This document shows, piece after piece, positions 10,855 through 22,821 of a stretch of 64,000 nt of DNA. The number at the start of each line of letters is the position of its first letter. The first letter of the stretch is position 1. The DNA is from Annona cherimola. Its lineage: Eukaryota; Streptophyta; Magnoliopsida; Magnoliales; Annonaceae. Location of the stretch: contig CM059971.1 in assembly GCA_030490835.1 (NCBI GenBank), forward strand, positions 26,343,817 to 26,407,816, given 5' to 3'. Made by a program: the position numbers and the translations under genes. A model generated the notes under the pieces. The model did no database searches and was not told the origin of the DNA. It saw nothing but the letters and a program-made list of their open reading frames with translations.

Positions 10855-11300
10855 ATCAAATCATTCACTCATTATCTCCTCTCCTTAGACATCCTAGTGC
10901 TTTTGTATTCATTTAGACATTGCGTTGTCCCCTTTCAGACATTCTTCATTCAGATATTGCGTTGTCTCCATTCAGACATCTCATAGCTAGTCTTGACTAA
11001 GACATTGTTGTCTTAATCAAGTGTTTCCAGGTTTACCATATTATTTTGAAATTCTCTCAATTCAACCAAGAATTTTATTTTCAAGTGTTCGTGTACCTAG
11101 AAAAGGTGTTGCTTCCTATTCTAGTTCATGTTTCACTTTTTCTACCCTGGGGACAATTGTAAAATTATCCGAAGTAGCAAATAGGGTAGCAAAATTGCCT
11201 TAAAAAAAGTGACGTCGTAACACGCCTGAAATGAAATTTGATTCTATTTTCACTTTCCTACTTTCCTTAATTTTCTCTCTTTTTATATTTTGCCCCAACA
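10855..11300 (+). repeat. Left LTR of Ty1-copia element
   Basis: Direct repeat of 15822-16267. Shared blocks include AAATCATTC, GACATTGCGTTGTC / GACATTGTGTTGTC, TTGTCTTAATCAAGTGTTT, GTGTTCGTGTACCTAGAAAA and TATATTTTGCCCCAACA at the end. The end is CA, as expected. The start is less sure because the two copies diverge before about 10855. No clear primer site could be assigned after it. Confidence 0.7.
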
Positions 11301-11428
11301 ATTTTAAGGCAATTTTTTTCCAGTCTTGTTCCTTTTCTATTATTTATAAATGGCCCATAGTCATCCATTCTACCTACAAAGCCTAATGTCCCCGGATTGG
11401 ACTGCTGCATTGGTACCAATTTCAAAAG

Positions 11429-12200
11429 ATGGAAACAACAACTTCATCTTTTCTTAACCCTTATTGGAGTCTTGTATGTCCTTACCATGCTAAGACTTGA
11501 AGAAAAAGAAGATAAAACGCTGCAAGATTAACACTGACGAGTAAAGTGGGACATGGACAACTATATTTGCAAAGGGCACATTATTGAAGCGCTATCTGAC
11601 TCACTATTTGAGGACGCAAATACGGCTAAAAAAATCTAGGATTCACTACTACACAAATACAGTACCGATGATGCAAGTGTCAAACGGTTTCTAGTAAGCG
11701 ATTTTTTCAATTATACTATGACTGAAGATAAATCAATCCTTGATCAAATTAATGAGGTTGAACATATCGTCAGCTAACTTGTGTCACATGGCAGTAAGAT
11801 GGATGAATCTATTCTTATTAGTGCAATTATTGAGAAATTATCACCTAATTGGAACAACCACCTCAAAAGTCTAAAACAAATGAAAGGATCAATGAGTTTA
11901 GATGATCTTGCTCTTAATTTACGCACTGAAGAAAAATTAAAAAAATAAAAAGAAAAAAGAGCAAGTTCTTGCTAAGGCTAATGTGGTTGAAGTTCCAAAT
12001 CAAGTGATAAATGTCAAGAATCAATATTCTAAGAGATCTAAATTAAATACCAAAAAGACCATTACTAAGAAGAAGAAGAGACCTTGCTTTTATTGCAAGA
12101 AAATGGGTCCTTTGAAAAATAAGTATAAACTTCTCAAAAGGAAAAATAACACTTAGTCTGGATCACATCAGAGAAAAGGTTCAGAGACCCATTTAACTGA
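11429..12200 (+). pseudogene. Ty1-copia gag remnant
   Basis: The interior after the left LTR begins with ATG at 11429, then breaks. Translation of 11560-11950 in shifting frames gives a UBN2-type copia gag: an A-N-T-A-K-K block, a D-D-A-S-V-K-R-F block, and ISAIIEKLSPNWNN, followed by a D-D-L-A-L-N-L-R-T-E-E block. A degenerate zinc knuckle (P-C-F-Y-C-K-K-M-G) is at about 12080-12130, with the later His and Cys lost. Stops occur near 11636 and 11776. The protein would have packaged retrotransposon RNA in the cytoplasm. Confidence 0.7.
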
Positions 12201-12234
12201 GGAACATTTGTTGCCATAATTTTTAAAATTTATA

Positions 12235-13280
12235 CAGTAAGTGGTGACCACAGCTTGTGGCTTGACTCTGGAGCCACTAGACATGTTTGCAAAGACAGAA
12301 GTCTATTTAAAACCTATGAAACTAATCAAAATGAAAATAAATTATTCATGGTTAATTCTTCTATTGCTAAGGTGGAAGGTTCAGGAACCGTAATCTTGAA
12401 ACTGACTTTAGAAAAATCACTTACTTTCACGAACGTACTTCATATACCAGAAATATGCAAGAATCTGGTGTCAGTTAGTCTTCTTAATAAGTATGATTTC
12501 AAGTTGATATTTGAACTGAATCAAATTATTGTAACCAACGGAGGTGTATTTGTGGGCAAGGGTTATGTTGTAAATGACATATTTTGCCTAAATGTCAATA
12601 ATGGATCATTGTCTTCTATTTATATGGTTGACTCTTTTTTTGTGTGGTATGGTAGATTAGGTCATATTAATTTTTGTAGTATGGACACTATGATGAAATT
12701 AGGTTTAATTCCTAGATCATCTAGTGAATTTTCAGATAAATGTAAAATATGTGTTCAAACTAAAATCACTAAAAAACCATTTCAAAAAATTGAAAGGAAT
12801 TCTAAATTAATATGTTTAATTCATTCGAATATTTGTGATATAGAAAACATATTAACAAGAGGTGGAAAAAAATACTTTATAACATTTATAGATAATTTTA
12901 GTAAATATACTTATATATATTTATTAAGGACTAAAGATGAAGTCTTAGATAAATTTAAATCCTATAAGGTTGAAGTTGAAAATCAAATTGAAAAAATAAT
13001 TAAATTCTTAAAATCAGATAGAGGAGGTGAATATTTATCAAATAATTTTAATGATTTTTGTGAAAATATTGGGATTATACACCAAGTAATAACCCCATAT
13101 ACACCTCAACAAAATGAAACTGCAGAAAGAAAAAATAAAACTTTATTTGAAATGGTAAGTTCAATGTTACTTAATGAAGACCTAAGTAAAAGCTGGTGGG
13201 GTGAAACTTTATTAACAACTTGTCATATTCTTAACAAAATTTCCCACAAGAATACCAAAATTACCCCTTATAAATTATGA
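12235..13280 (+). pseudogene. Ty1-copia protease-integrase (long intact part of pol)
   Basis: A frame open for 341 codons from 12255 starts with the aspartic protease motif LDSGATRHVC. It continues through a GAG-pre-integrase domain (W-Y-G-R-L-G-H-I-N, then C-K-I-C) into the integrase core. The core shows a D in FITFIDNFSKYTYIY, SDRGGEYLSN, and PQQNETAERKNKTLFEM, i.e. the D-D-E triad with its usual surroundings. The frame stops at 13278-13280, whereas a copia pol continues into RT. In the live element this part cleaved Gag-Pol and inserted cDNA. It is the best preserved stretch of the element and lies in the same orientation as both LTRs. Confidence 0.85.
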
Positions 13281-15230
13281 AAAAATAAAATACCTAATCT
13301 TAAATACTAAAAAGTATGAGGTTGTAGAGCTTTAATAAAATTACCTGATCCTAAAAGACCAAAATTAGAACACAAGGGAATAGAATGCATATTTATAGGT
13401 TATGCAATAAATAGTAAAACTTATAGGTTTGTGGTCATAGACCTCATAGTCCAATACAACAGAATACTATTATTGAATCCTGAGATGCTGAATTTTATGA
13501 AAATACTTATAAGTCAATACCTGGACTTGATCAAACTAATGAAGTTTCTTCTCAACCATTAGATAAGATTACCCGTGCCCATGGAAAAAGCTATAGATGA
13601 TGATAATTCGAGAAAAAGTAAACGAGCTAGAAAGGATGGTTATATTGGTTTAGGCCTGATTTTTAGTTATACCTTATAGAAGGATCTAGACACAAAATAA
13701 ATGAAAAACACATGATTGTGTTTCATACCGAGGGGATCCATTTACTTATAAAGAGGCCATGAAATCTCTAGATTCATCATAGTGGAAAGAAGTCATCTAA
13801 GATGAAATAGATTCTATAATGGAAAACGGTACATAGACACTAGTTGATTTACCACCTGAGTCTAAACTTATAGGCTGTAAATGGATATTTAAGAAAAAAT
13901 TAAAAGTTGATGGATTTATTGATAAATTTAAAGCTAGATTAGTAGTTAAGGGGAATAGACAAAAGGAAGGTATTGATTCCTTGGTACCTATGCCCCAGTA
14001 GCTAGAATTTTAATATTCAGGTTATTAATGGATTTAGCATCAATTTATCATTTTGAAATTCATTAAATGGATGTAAAAACTGCTTTTCTAAATGTAGATT
14101 TGGATAAAAAAATTTATATGGAACAATCTGAGGGTTTTGTATTACTTAGACAAGAAAAAAATTTCTGTAAATTAATTAAATATTTATACAGTTTAAAATA
14201 GGCACCTAAGCAATGACATGAAAATTTTGATCAAATTGTGTTAGCAGATGGTTTTAGATTAAACCAATCAGATAAATATGTTTATAGTAAATTTGTTGCC
14301 TGTAGAGGTGTTATTATCTATTTATATGTTGATGATATGTTCATATTTGATACTGACCCTGAAATTATTGTAGGAACTAAAAGTTTTCTATCAATTAACC
14401 TTGATATGAAAGACATGGGTAGGGCCGATGTCATTTTTGGCATTAAAATTATAAGAGATGGTAATGTATTTTCTCTTTCTCAATCTCACTAGATAGAAAA
14501 AATACTCAAGCAGTTTAATCATGTTGACACTGGTATGGTCTCAACTCCTTTTGATTCTAGTGTCAAGCTATGTAAAAATGATGGTAGATATGTTGATTAG
14601 CTTGAATATGCTAGAGTCATCGGAAGTTTAATGTATATTATATGTTGTATTAGACCAGATATTGCTTTTGCTATATGTATATTAAGTAGGTTCACTAGTA
14701 ATCCAGCATATATGCATTGGAATGCAAGTCATAGGATTTTGAAATATTTGAGAAAGACCATTGACTATGGAATGCAATTCAATGGTAAATTATGCAAGTT
14801 GGATTTCTCATACTAAGGAATCTATATCTACTAGTGGCTGAATTTTTACCATTGAAGGAGCTACTATTTCAGGGCTTATAAAAAAAAAACTTGCATTACA
14901 CATTCAACCATGGAACCAAGTTCCTTGCTTTAGCTGCAGCAGGGAAAGAGGCAGAGTGACTTAAAATTTTATTATTGAAATTCATATTTGGCCTAAGTCA
15001 ATACTTTCCATTTATTTACATTATAATAGCAAAGCAACCTTATCAAGAGCATACAATAAGACTTATAATGGTAAGTCACGACATACTGCGTTGAGACACA
15101 ATTATGTAAGGCAGTTGCTCAAAGATGGAGTAGTTAATATTGATTTTGTAAGATCAAGTGAAAACTTAGTAGACCGCTTACAAAAGGCCTTACTAGAGAA
15201 GTGGTCTGGAAAACATCGAGAGGGATGAGA
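13281..15230 (+). pseudogene. Ty1-copia reverse transcriptase-RNase H remnant
   Basis: RT is readable in pieces: KWIFKKKLKVDG and F-K-A-R-L-V-V-K-G near 13880-13950, then the catalytic YVDDMFIF at about 14320-14345, followed by LDMKDMG and IFGIKIIRDG. The copia-specific RPDIAFAICILSRF and HWNASHRILKYL blocks follow at 14650-14760. RNase H remains appear to about 15200. At least ten stops or frameshifts interrupt it, so it cannot make a functional enzyme. The gap of about 600 bases to the right LTR is non-coding. Confidence 0.8.
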
Positions 15231-15821
15231 CTAAAATCCACATCTAGAAGTTACAATAACTGAAACTCAACTCTATTCTTGTAGCCCAAGTCTTAGAGTT
15301 CAATGATCAAAGCAAGTTATTTTTGCAACTTGTGAGTGCTGGTTATATTTATAATTTTAATTATAGCATCCCTAAGACAGTGCTTGAATCCTGTAATGTT
15401 TTTATGAGGTTGAGTGTTTTATACTCTTAATGGATCTAAAACTACTAAGTTGGAGTATTTAGTTACAGGGTACTCTAAATAGATCCACCTATATGAGTAT
15501 TGAAAGTGAGGCCGCTTCTGTTTGCAGAGTGTGTAGATTCACTCCGAGGTACTCATGAAACTGGGATATTGACACATGACTATAACTTGTCGCCTTTTAA
15601 AACACTTGATATATATTTTGAAATCTTATATGTGAGATATGTCTGATTTATCAAATGAGGTCGATAGTTCAAAGCTCTGAATACTATACATTTTGGTAAA
15701 TCTTGATATATTTTTACTAAGTAAAGGTTCAAGTTTAACCGACATCTTTATTTATGTATAAGATTTCCTTGGTTGAATGGAGTTCACTTAAATTTTGAAA
15801 ATGGCAAGAGCTTTGAACTAT

Positions 15822-16267
15822 CGAAATCATTCGCTCATTACTCCTATCCTCAGACATCCCAGTGTCCTATTCGAAACAGCACTATATTCGAAACATCATA
15901 GTGCTGTTGTCTTCATTTAGACATTGTGTTGTCTCCATTCAGACATCCCATAGCTAGTTTTGACTAAGACGTTGTTGTCTTAATCAAGTGTTTACATGTT
16001 TATCATATTGTTTTGAAATTCTCTCCATTCAACTAAGATTTTTTTTTCAAGTGTTCGTGTACCTAGAAAAGGTATTACTTCCTATTTTAGTTCATGTTTC
16101 ACTTTTTGTATCATGGAGGCAACTGCAAAATTACCCTAAGTAACAAATAGGGTAGCAAAATTATTATAAGGAAAGTGACGTCATTACATGCCTGAAGTGA
16201 AACTTGGTTCTATTTTCACTTTCCCTACTTTCCTTAATTTTCTCTCTTTTTATATTTTGCCCCAACA
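15822..16267 (+). repeat. Right LTR of Ty1-copia element
   Basis: Direct-repeat partner of 10855-11300. It carries a small internal expansion near 15870-15905 (ATTCGAAACA twice) absent from the left copy. Many substitutions separate the two LTRs, so the insertion is old. The bases after the two CA ends share AATTT, which may be part of a target duplication or chance. Confidence 0.7.
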
Positions 16268-17300
16268 ATTTGGGCATATTCTTCACTAAGTGATGATGTT
16301 GATGATTTTTCTAGTAATTTAAAAGCTATACTGGATAAATCATTTGTAGTTATGCTTTTGAAATTCTGGATTACAAATTATTACAGTGGAAAATGAACAA
16401 ATCAAAGAATCATAATGCCAGCTGAGATGGACAAGAACATAATCTCATCAAATCCATAATAATAGTTACCAAATATGGTAGCTTATTCAACAAATGAAGA
16501 AAATAAAAAGAGAATGCACATAAATCTGTATACTTGAAGTTTAAAGTAAATTAATACAAAATTTACACTGCAGTTGTGCTTCTTAAGAATAATTTCCCCA
16601 TGTACATGTATGCATGAAGAAGCAGGGGGGAGGGATGGGTGGAGGGGGGCAGATGAATGAGGGGTGATGTTCATACATGGTGTGTCACTTGAAAGTTTTT
16701 CCTGATGTGTTATTGCGCTATTTCTTCTCCCTTTTGTTTTAACCCAAATGCCACTATTTAGATACCATACAGAATAATCAGCACGTGATTCGCGTGTTGC
16801 TTATGCCCCCTTTAGGATGCTTCCTTGTGATAGTAAGCAATTGAGATCTAATTCCTCCATACTGCACTGTTTATTTTCCTTTTGATTTATCATAATGTTG
16901 GAATTAAGACACCACGAAGAATTAACCAATGCAATATATAAAGTCCATTGCTTGAGAATATTTCTTTGTGATATTTAACAAGCAATGGAGGCCTTATTCA
17001 TCCATGCTGCACCATATTTATTTGGCTTTTGTTGTTTCCAAATGTTGCTTCAAAACATTACAATCCTTTTCAACAATATTAGATCAAGACTGAATATTAG
17101 ATGGTGTTGACGTTCAATTATTTGTGCATTTTATATTGGCTTTGACCGTAATTAATTGCAATTGATATTCAAGGAAGCGTGATACTAAATTTCACGGTTC
17201 AAACCTGAAAGAGTTTATTGTACATGTGCAAAACCATCCTCGCCTAGTTATTAAACTTGATTAAATGGTTCTGGTAAATTGGGTTCTTTGGGTAAAACGG
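16268..17300. other. Intergenic, no gene recognised
   Basis: No coding similarity is visible. A G-rich run (AGGGATGGGTGGAGGGGGG-like) is at 16624-16652. The short open frame over it is not convincing. Confidence 0.3.
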
Positions 17301-17305
17301 GTCCT

Positions 17306-17580
17306 ACAAAATAAATTTTATTATAGATTCATGCCTGTGCCTGCTGATCTTGGAATCAATCTTGGACGATGAATGAAGAACTCTCAGTAAGTTATGAAGT
17401 CTTGAGTTAGCAATACATCAGTAAAACCTTTGATTACATTATTTAAGATCGATCAACTGGTGAAGGTAAATTGTATTTTCCAGTAAAAAGGATCTTTAAA
17501 AATAAATTTCATCCCAGATTCATGCCTATGCTTGCTAATCTTGGAGTCAATCTTGAATGACTTATAATGAACTCTTATTA
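17306..17580. repeat. Diverged tandem repeat, unit about 195 bp
   Basis: ATAAATTTTATTATAGATTC / ATGCCTGTGCCTGCTGATCT (from about 17310) is answered by ATAAATTTCATCCCAGATTC / ATGCCTATGCTTGCTAATCT (from about 17505). Both are followed by TTGGA-TCAATCTTG. The copies differ by many substitutions. Function is unknown. No gene is recognised from here to 17982. Confidence 0.6.
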
Positions 17581-17982
17581 AGCATTGAAATCTTGTAGTT
17601 CATTGATTTTGAAGAAATGTTGATACATGAGTTAATTTATTCCATCAAAACTAAATATGCTAGGATCTGATGCCATTAGATAGATGCTGAGGCATCATCT
17701 TGCTATAATCACTAGTTTAGAAATTCGCTTAATCAACACTATACTGCACTAGTCCTGAGACATTAGGCTAGATTTCTGGTTGTAAAAAACCTGCACAAAT
17801 TTTGCTTAATCAAAATTTCCATATTCTGAGACAATGGATAAAAAGCCATCTTGTCACACAAAACTACGCAAAACTTAAACAACTACATTCCCATTCGTTT
17901 TCTTTTTTTATACAATTTTAGCTCAAGTAGCCTTTACATCAAATTCCATATGATATAATATAGAATTGTAGGGATCTAGTAA

Positions 17983-18082
17983 TGTAACGCATTTTACCAG
18001 AAGGCGCCTCGACAAAGTTACCAGCGGCCTCCACTTATAGCCCAGGCTCCCTCCTTCATTTTAACCGATGTAGAATGTTACA
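17983..18082 (-). repeat. Internally deleted TRIM LTR
   Basis: On the minus strand it starts TGTAACATTCTACATCGGTT, passes GGGAGCCTGGGCTATAAGTGG and AACTTTGTCGAGGCGCC, and jumps to a GTTACA end. Only 100 bp remain of the 175-bp LTR at 9042. The flanks AGTAA and AGTAG may be a slightly mutated 5-bp target duplication. Confidence 0.7.
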
Positions 18083-18225
18083 AGTAGCATAAACTGTAGT
18101 TTGTAGCTTTGGTCCTATTAGGCAATTACATAATTCCAACAAAGAAAAGCTTCAAAAGTCAAACTAAGATAGCCGTAAAAGCATGACAGAAGCTAGACGT
18201 AATCGAACCAACAAAAGACCTATTG

Positions 18226-18832
18226 GGGTAGAATGTGATGCTTCAAATGTAGGTATTGATGTTGTTCTTAGTCAAGAAAAGAGACCTATTGTCTTCTTTA
18301 CTGAGAAGTTGAATGATGTTAATTAGAAATATTCGGCTTATGAGAAGGATTTTTATGTCATCATTCGAGCTTTAGATCACTGGAACCACTACTTTCTTCC
18401 CAAAGAATTTATTTTATATTTTGATTATGAAGTATTTTGATCATGTTCCTTGAAGTGAATTCCTACAAACTTTTTCTTTCTTCCTCAAACACAAGCTTGA
18501 AGTACACAACACATCCTACTCACTTTGAAGATTGTTAAATGTGAAATTATGAAAGATCTTTATAAAAATGATCTAGATTTTGATGAGATATAGAAACTTA
18601 ATTCTCAAAGCTCTTATAAACAGTTTCTTCAGCTAGAAGGATTCCTCTTCAAGGATAATCAATTATGTATTCTTCGGTATTTCTTGCAACAATCTATCGA
18701 CTGAGAAGCTTATAATGGAGAATTAGTTTGACATTTTGGAAGAGATAAGATTTTGGTTCTAGTAAAAAGGTATTTCTACTGGCTAAGATTAGCGCAAGAT
18801 ATCATTCACCACATCTGAAGACGTCCAACTTT
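18226..18832 (+). pseudogene. Ty3-gypsy RNase H and integrase zinc-finger remnant
   Basis: Translation at 18229-18410 gives the gypsy RNase H signature [13 protein letters not shown], then [10 protein letters not shown] and Y-E-K-D-F-Y-V-I-I-R-A-L-D-H-W. At 18600-18830 a degenerate HHCC region of a chromovirus-like integrase is readable (H-F-G-R-D-K, R-Y-F-Y-W-L-R, D-I-I-H-H). In-frame stops are frequent. The reading continues at 19631 after an inserted block. Confidence 0.7.
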
Positions 18833-19630
18833 TCGGGGAGTGCTTAAATGTACTCGGGTGTACTTAGGCTATGTGCACCTGATGTAAAAAGTACAGATTC
18901 AAATGGTTACATATATATAGCACATACACCTAAGTCTTCAATGGATTCCAAGCCTTCAGGATTCGTTAGCCCGTCTTCCATTGCACTAATGTAGATCCTA
19001 TTCTCTTGTATTGAAATGTGTATAAATCTACATTCTGTGTGCTTTTCTGCATTAAAGTAAGGAGTAAAAAATCTACATAATATTCCATTGTTCATTAATT
19101 TGTCTCTTCTCTACACTTCTACCTCTTTTCATTTTCTTATTCCTTCTTTCAAGTTTTAAAATATCTTCATCCTAGTGTATTTAACCTATTTTTTTTGAAA
19201 TTTTTATATGATTATTAATCTAAGTGTCTTTAACATATATATTAAGTTACCGTAAAAAACCATACGTATTAAGTTTTACTATTTCTGAAGATTTATAGTT
19301 TTTTTGGATTTTTAAAAATTAATGTGATTTTAGTAATTTATTTAATATGTTTATCAATTTTTATCATTTTTGAAGATGTGTAAATATTTTTTGGATTTTT
19401 TAAAATCAATGGCATTTTTAGTAATTTTTTTTAAAATTACTAAAAATGCTACTAATTTTTAAAAATCCAAAACAATATCTATAAATCTTCAAAAAAAAAG
19501 TAAAAAAATGATATGCATGTTAAATACACTTAGATTAATAGTTTTGAAAAAAATTTAAAAAAAAAGAAATAGATATTTAATTCCAGATGCATCAAAGTTA
19601 AGTGCACTGGGTGCATAGATCATGATCTGA
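18833..19630. mobile_element. Insertion inside gypsy integrase, includes a foldback MITE
   Basis: The gypsy reading breaks at about 18832 and resumes at 19631, and AACTT occurs at both edges (a likely 5-bp target duplication). The inserted 0.8 kb holds a palindromic foldback core at about 19165-19600. Its centre is near 19430 (CATTTTTAGTAATTT against AATTACTAAAAATG) and its arms share TAAGTGT / ACACTTA with the element at 4390. Flanking parts (TGTACTTAGGCTATGTGCACC and AGTGCACTGGGTGCATAG) may be the outer element's ends. Confidence 0.6.
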
Positions 19631-20142
19631 ACTTGTCATATTGCTAAATTAAGTAATGAAAATTCTAGATTATATGCATCCTTGCCAGTTCTAGAGGCTC
19701 TATGGGAAAATGTATGTATGAATTTTATTTTGAGCTTGCCTAAAACTCAAAGACAAAAGGACTTAATAGTGGTTGGTGTCTACTAGTTTTCTAAAATGAC
19801 TGATTTTATTTCATATCACGAGGTAGATGATGCTTCTTATACTATTGACTTATATTTTAAGGAAATCGTGCACCTTCATAGTATTCTAAAGATTATTACA
19901 ACGGATCAAGATATAAAGTTTTTGAGTTATTTTTGGTGAACACTCTGAAGAAAGATTGGGACTCATTTACATTTTAGTTCAGCTAGTCACCCTCAAACAG
20001 ATGGTTAGATAAAAGTGGTGAACAAAAGTCTAGAAATCTCTTGTAGAACTTTATTGGCAAGCACATTCGGCAATGGGACTAACACAACCATAATTCTTGT
20101 ATAATCATTCTAACGACCATATCACTAGAAAATGTCCATTTA
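19631..20142 (+). pseudogene. Ty3-gypsy integrase core remnant
   Basis: It continues the integrase: T-C-H-I-A-K-L-S-N, then LPKTQRQKDLIVV, F-S-K-M-T-D-F-I, V-D-D-A-S-Y-T, LHSILKIITTDQDIKF and SASHPQTDG. This covers the D,D region and the start of the third block. Stops and one frameshift show decay. A MITE interrupts it at 20143. Confidence 0.8.
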
Positions 20143-20433
20143 GGGTGTGTTTGTTTGGGGCCAAAACTTGTCAATTAAAACTTTTCATCACAAAATTTTT
20201 CACTCTTCATAACTACTCTATTTTTTAATTATTTTTTCACATTTTTCTATACAAACTACCCTACTTTTCAATCATTTCTACACAACTACCCATACAACTA
20301 ACCTATCTATTTTAACTTTATTCTCTTTACTCCTCATCATTACCCCTATTATATCACATCATTTTCTATCAATTTGACAACTTCTACATCTAAAACTTTT
20401 CATCAAAAGTTTTACCTCCAACCAAACACACCC
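20143..20433 (+). mobile_element. Tourist-like MITE, 291 bp, TTA target duplication
   Basis: Ends GGGTGTGTTTG and CAAACACACCC are nearly perfect. TTA occurs at 20140-20142 and again at 20434-20436. It interrupts a gypsy integrase whose sequence resumes right after it (K-V-L-Y-G-K-Q-L-S-N-P). This is a full-length reference copy for the family in this window. It has no coding capacity, so a PIF/Harbinger transposase elsewhere must have moved it. Confidence 0.9.
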
Positions 20434-20436
20434 TTA

Positions 20437-20860
20437 AGGTGCTGTATGGAAAGCAGCTTAGCAATCCCTTAGATCTTTCTCCACTGCCAACAATGCGTCA
20501 ATTTAGTGCAGAGGTCAAAGAACGAGCTAAATAGATCAAAAGGTTACACGAAGAAGTTCATGAGAAGATCCTTCAACAAACAAGTGTGTATAAAAAATAA
20601 GTAAACAAACATTGGCGGCTAGTTAACTTCAAAGAAAAAGTGATTCTCATCTAAAGTTAACTCCTTGAGCATATGGTCTCTTTCAAATCTTGAAGAAAAT
20701 TAATAATAATGTTTATAAGTTAGAAATAGATTTTTCTATATTTTCTTTTATGTTTTATTTGTCCCGTGTTGTAAAGGTAGCGAAAGACTTCTCCTGGGCT
20801 TAGTTATAAAGAAGACCCTCTTGAGAGCTTATAAGTTATAACTTTGTGAATTAAAATTTA
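20437..20860 (+). pseudogene. Ty3-gypsy integrase C-terminal remnant
   Basis: After the MITE the translation reads K-V-L-Y-G-K-Q, then an A-E-V-K-E-R-A block and H-E-E-V-H-E-K-I-L-Q-Q-T-S-V-Y-K-K. This fits the helical stretch after the gypsy integrase core. It fades out near 20860. Confidence 0.55.
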
Positions 20861-22150
20861 TTTACAAGTTTTGCTTATTAAGTATATTGCTTGTTTTCTT
20901 ATTGTGAGGTTAAAATATCATTGACTTGGCCTCCAAAGGTGATTTTATTGGCTATCTTGCTATGTAGGGTTTTCAACATTGCCAAAATTGGCATCCTCCA
21001 TGACATCTTTTTGACAAGAAAGACTTAGGAATTGCAAAATAAATACGTCGCATGTTTGTTAAGATGATAAAGAAGACAAAATCTTCGATTATTATAGGAA
21101 TACGTTGGAAAATATTTTAAAATTAACATGAAAGACGCCAAGATAATGATCATTTCACTCGTAGGACACTTCAAATTAAGAAACCACGTGAGGAAGCGAA
21201 GTAACAAATAAAAAAAAGTTCTTTGTAACATAAAATAAAAGTTTAAAGTATGTTAAAGTACGTACACGTGCAAACATTGCACATACATTTGATTTGGTGG
21301 GCAAATATCTCCCTTATACAGGCAATAAACACTGAGAAGTTTTCAAGTGGGTTTTAAAGTATTTGAACACTTAACATTCAGAACCTCACCATCAATACTA
21401 AAAGGCTTTATAGATGCAAATATAGTAGAAATTTAGATCCATTTTTGGTTATCTATTTATTAAAGTGCATGACCCTGTCAGCTACGTAAATAGAATACAT
21501 TATAACAACAGAAGCCTGAAAGATGTTGAAAATCGCACTGAAGATTTTGATTTGTAGTAATTAGATGCGGCAGTCGAATCGCAATTGACTTAAACACCTA
21601 TAAAACCTATTATTTCAAAACTAAACATTCAATTCATCAAAAAAAAATTAAACATTTGTCATGAGATATTATTGGATTTATGATTTAATTGAAACTAAGA
21701 AAACCAACTTGCTGAAAATCTATATATAAACAAAAATTCAAAAGATATGATGTCCAAAATTGTGTCCAGAGAGAAGCTATGCAAGAACTTGATCGAGTAT
21801 ACAAGTTAGTTACTTCCTTACAAGGCAGTTCCCTCCCCGTGGAGTTAGAAGGGGAGATTATTGTGTGCTACCATGGCTTCGTCAGCAAACCATTACTAAT
21901 TCCAACGTAGTCTGCAAGTCATTATTAATTTCAGCTCCCATTTATAAATGCCACCTATTAAGGTTATCATTTGCATTCTGTGTATGAGTTACTTGCATAA
22001 TGTAAGAATGCGTGGTACATACATAAGAGAACGTGTATTGGTATTGTGTAGGTAACTAGATACTCGAGAGTTCTATTTACAGTAGTACTAGGTGGGGATT
22101 CAGTAGAGTCTGATAAGGTAGGGCGTGAGAGATAAGGTTATCGTAGCGCT
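20861..22150. other. Intergenic, no gene recognised
   Basis: No clear protein similarity or repeat border was found. Short open frames here are AT-driven. The last part leads into an (AT)8 tract at 22151-22166. Confidence 0.3.
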
Positions 22151-22166
22151 ATATATATATATATAT

Positions 22167-22507
22167 GGGAAATGATCCAGTGCATGCGACTGCACCGTGC
22201 AGTCCATGCACTGTGGGCCCCACCTGATCATTTCCTATAAATCCACCCCACCCATTGTATTTATAATTGTTCCCTTTATTACCATACCAATTTTCATCCA
22301 AATCCAACATGTGTGTAGTCTCCGTCTTAAAATGGTGCAAAATCAGCGTAATAAAATAATTTAATGTAAATATCAAGTTTAAAGTGGTTTTTTCAATATC
22401 TAAACCGTCTAAAGTATGATTTATATATGGATAAATGAGTGTATAAAGTTTCATTACAATCTAATATGTGTAGGGTCCATTTTACAGCGGACTGCACAGG
22501 ATCGGTT

Positions 22508-22510
<3 letters not shown>
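22167..22510. mobile_element. MITE inserted in an AT microsatellite
   Basis: The left end GGGAAATGATCCAGTGCA and the reverse complement of the right end (GGGAACCGATCCTGTGCA) form imperfect TIRs. Both outer flanks are AT repeats, so the target duplication could be TA or a 9-base TATATATAT. The interior holds family B-like motifs in reverse order. The superfamily (Mutator-like, or a microsatellite-targeting MITE) is unresolved. Confidence 0.6.

Positions 22511-22556
<46 letters not shown>
22511..22556. repeat. (TA)23 microsatellite
   Basis: An uninterrupted TA run of 46 bases lies between the MITE and a strong hairpin. A shorter AT tract (22811-22820) borders the virus cluster. Confidence 0.95.
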
Positions 22557-22558
<2 letters not shown>

Positions 22559-22570
22559 ACGCTGATCATT

Positions 22571-22611
22571 TTAGGCCGGGCGCACGGAGCAGCTCCGTGC
22601 GTCCGGCCTAA
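22571..22611. repeat. GC-rich 20-bp-arm hairpin
   Basis: Arms 22571-22590 and 22592-22611 pair at 19 of 20 positions around a single-base centre. It is the most GC-rich feature in otherwise AT-rich DNA. It may be the terminal hairpin of a transposon whose right part runs to about 22800. Confidence 0.8.
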
Positions 22612-22821
22612 AAACCTATTTTTTTTATTTTATTTTTATTTTTTTTCATGGGTAAGTAAATCTAGGTGTATTAAATCTATAAAACAAGTTTTACTAAAAA
22701 ATTGGTATGGTAATAGAATACATTATTCTAAACGCAATGAGTAGAGTAGATCATGATTTGATGATCATGTGGGGCCCATTACAGCGATGCTGCACCTGAA
22801 TATTTTTCATATATATATATA

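Noticed and set aside
15231..15821. Additional coding region between copia RNase H and the right LTR
   Set aside because: No open frame of note; it reads as the usual non-coding 3' interior of the element.
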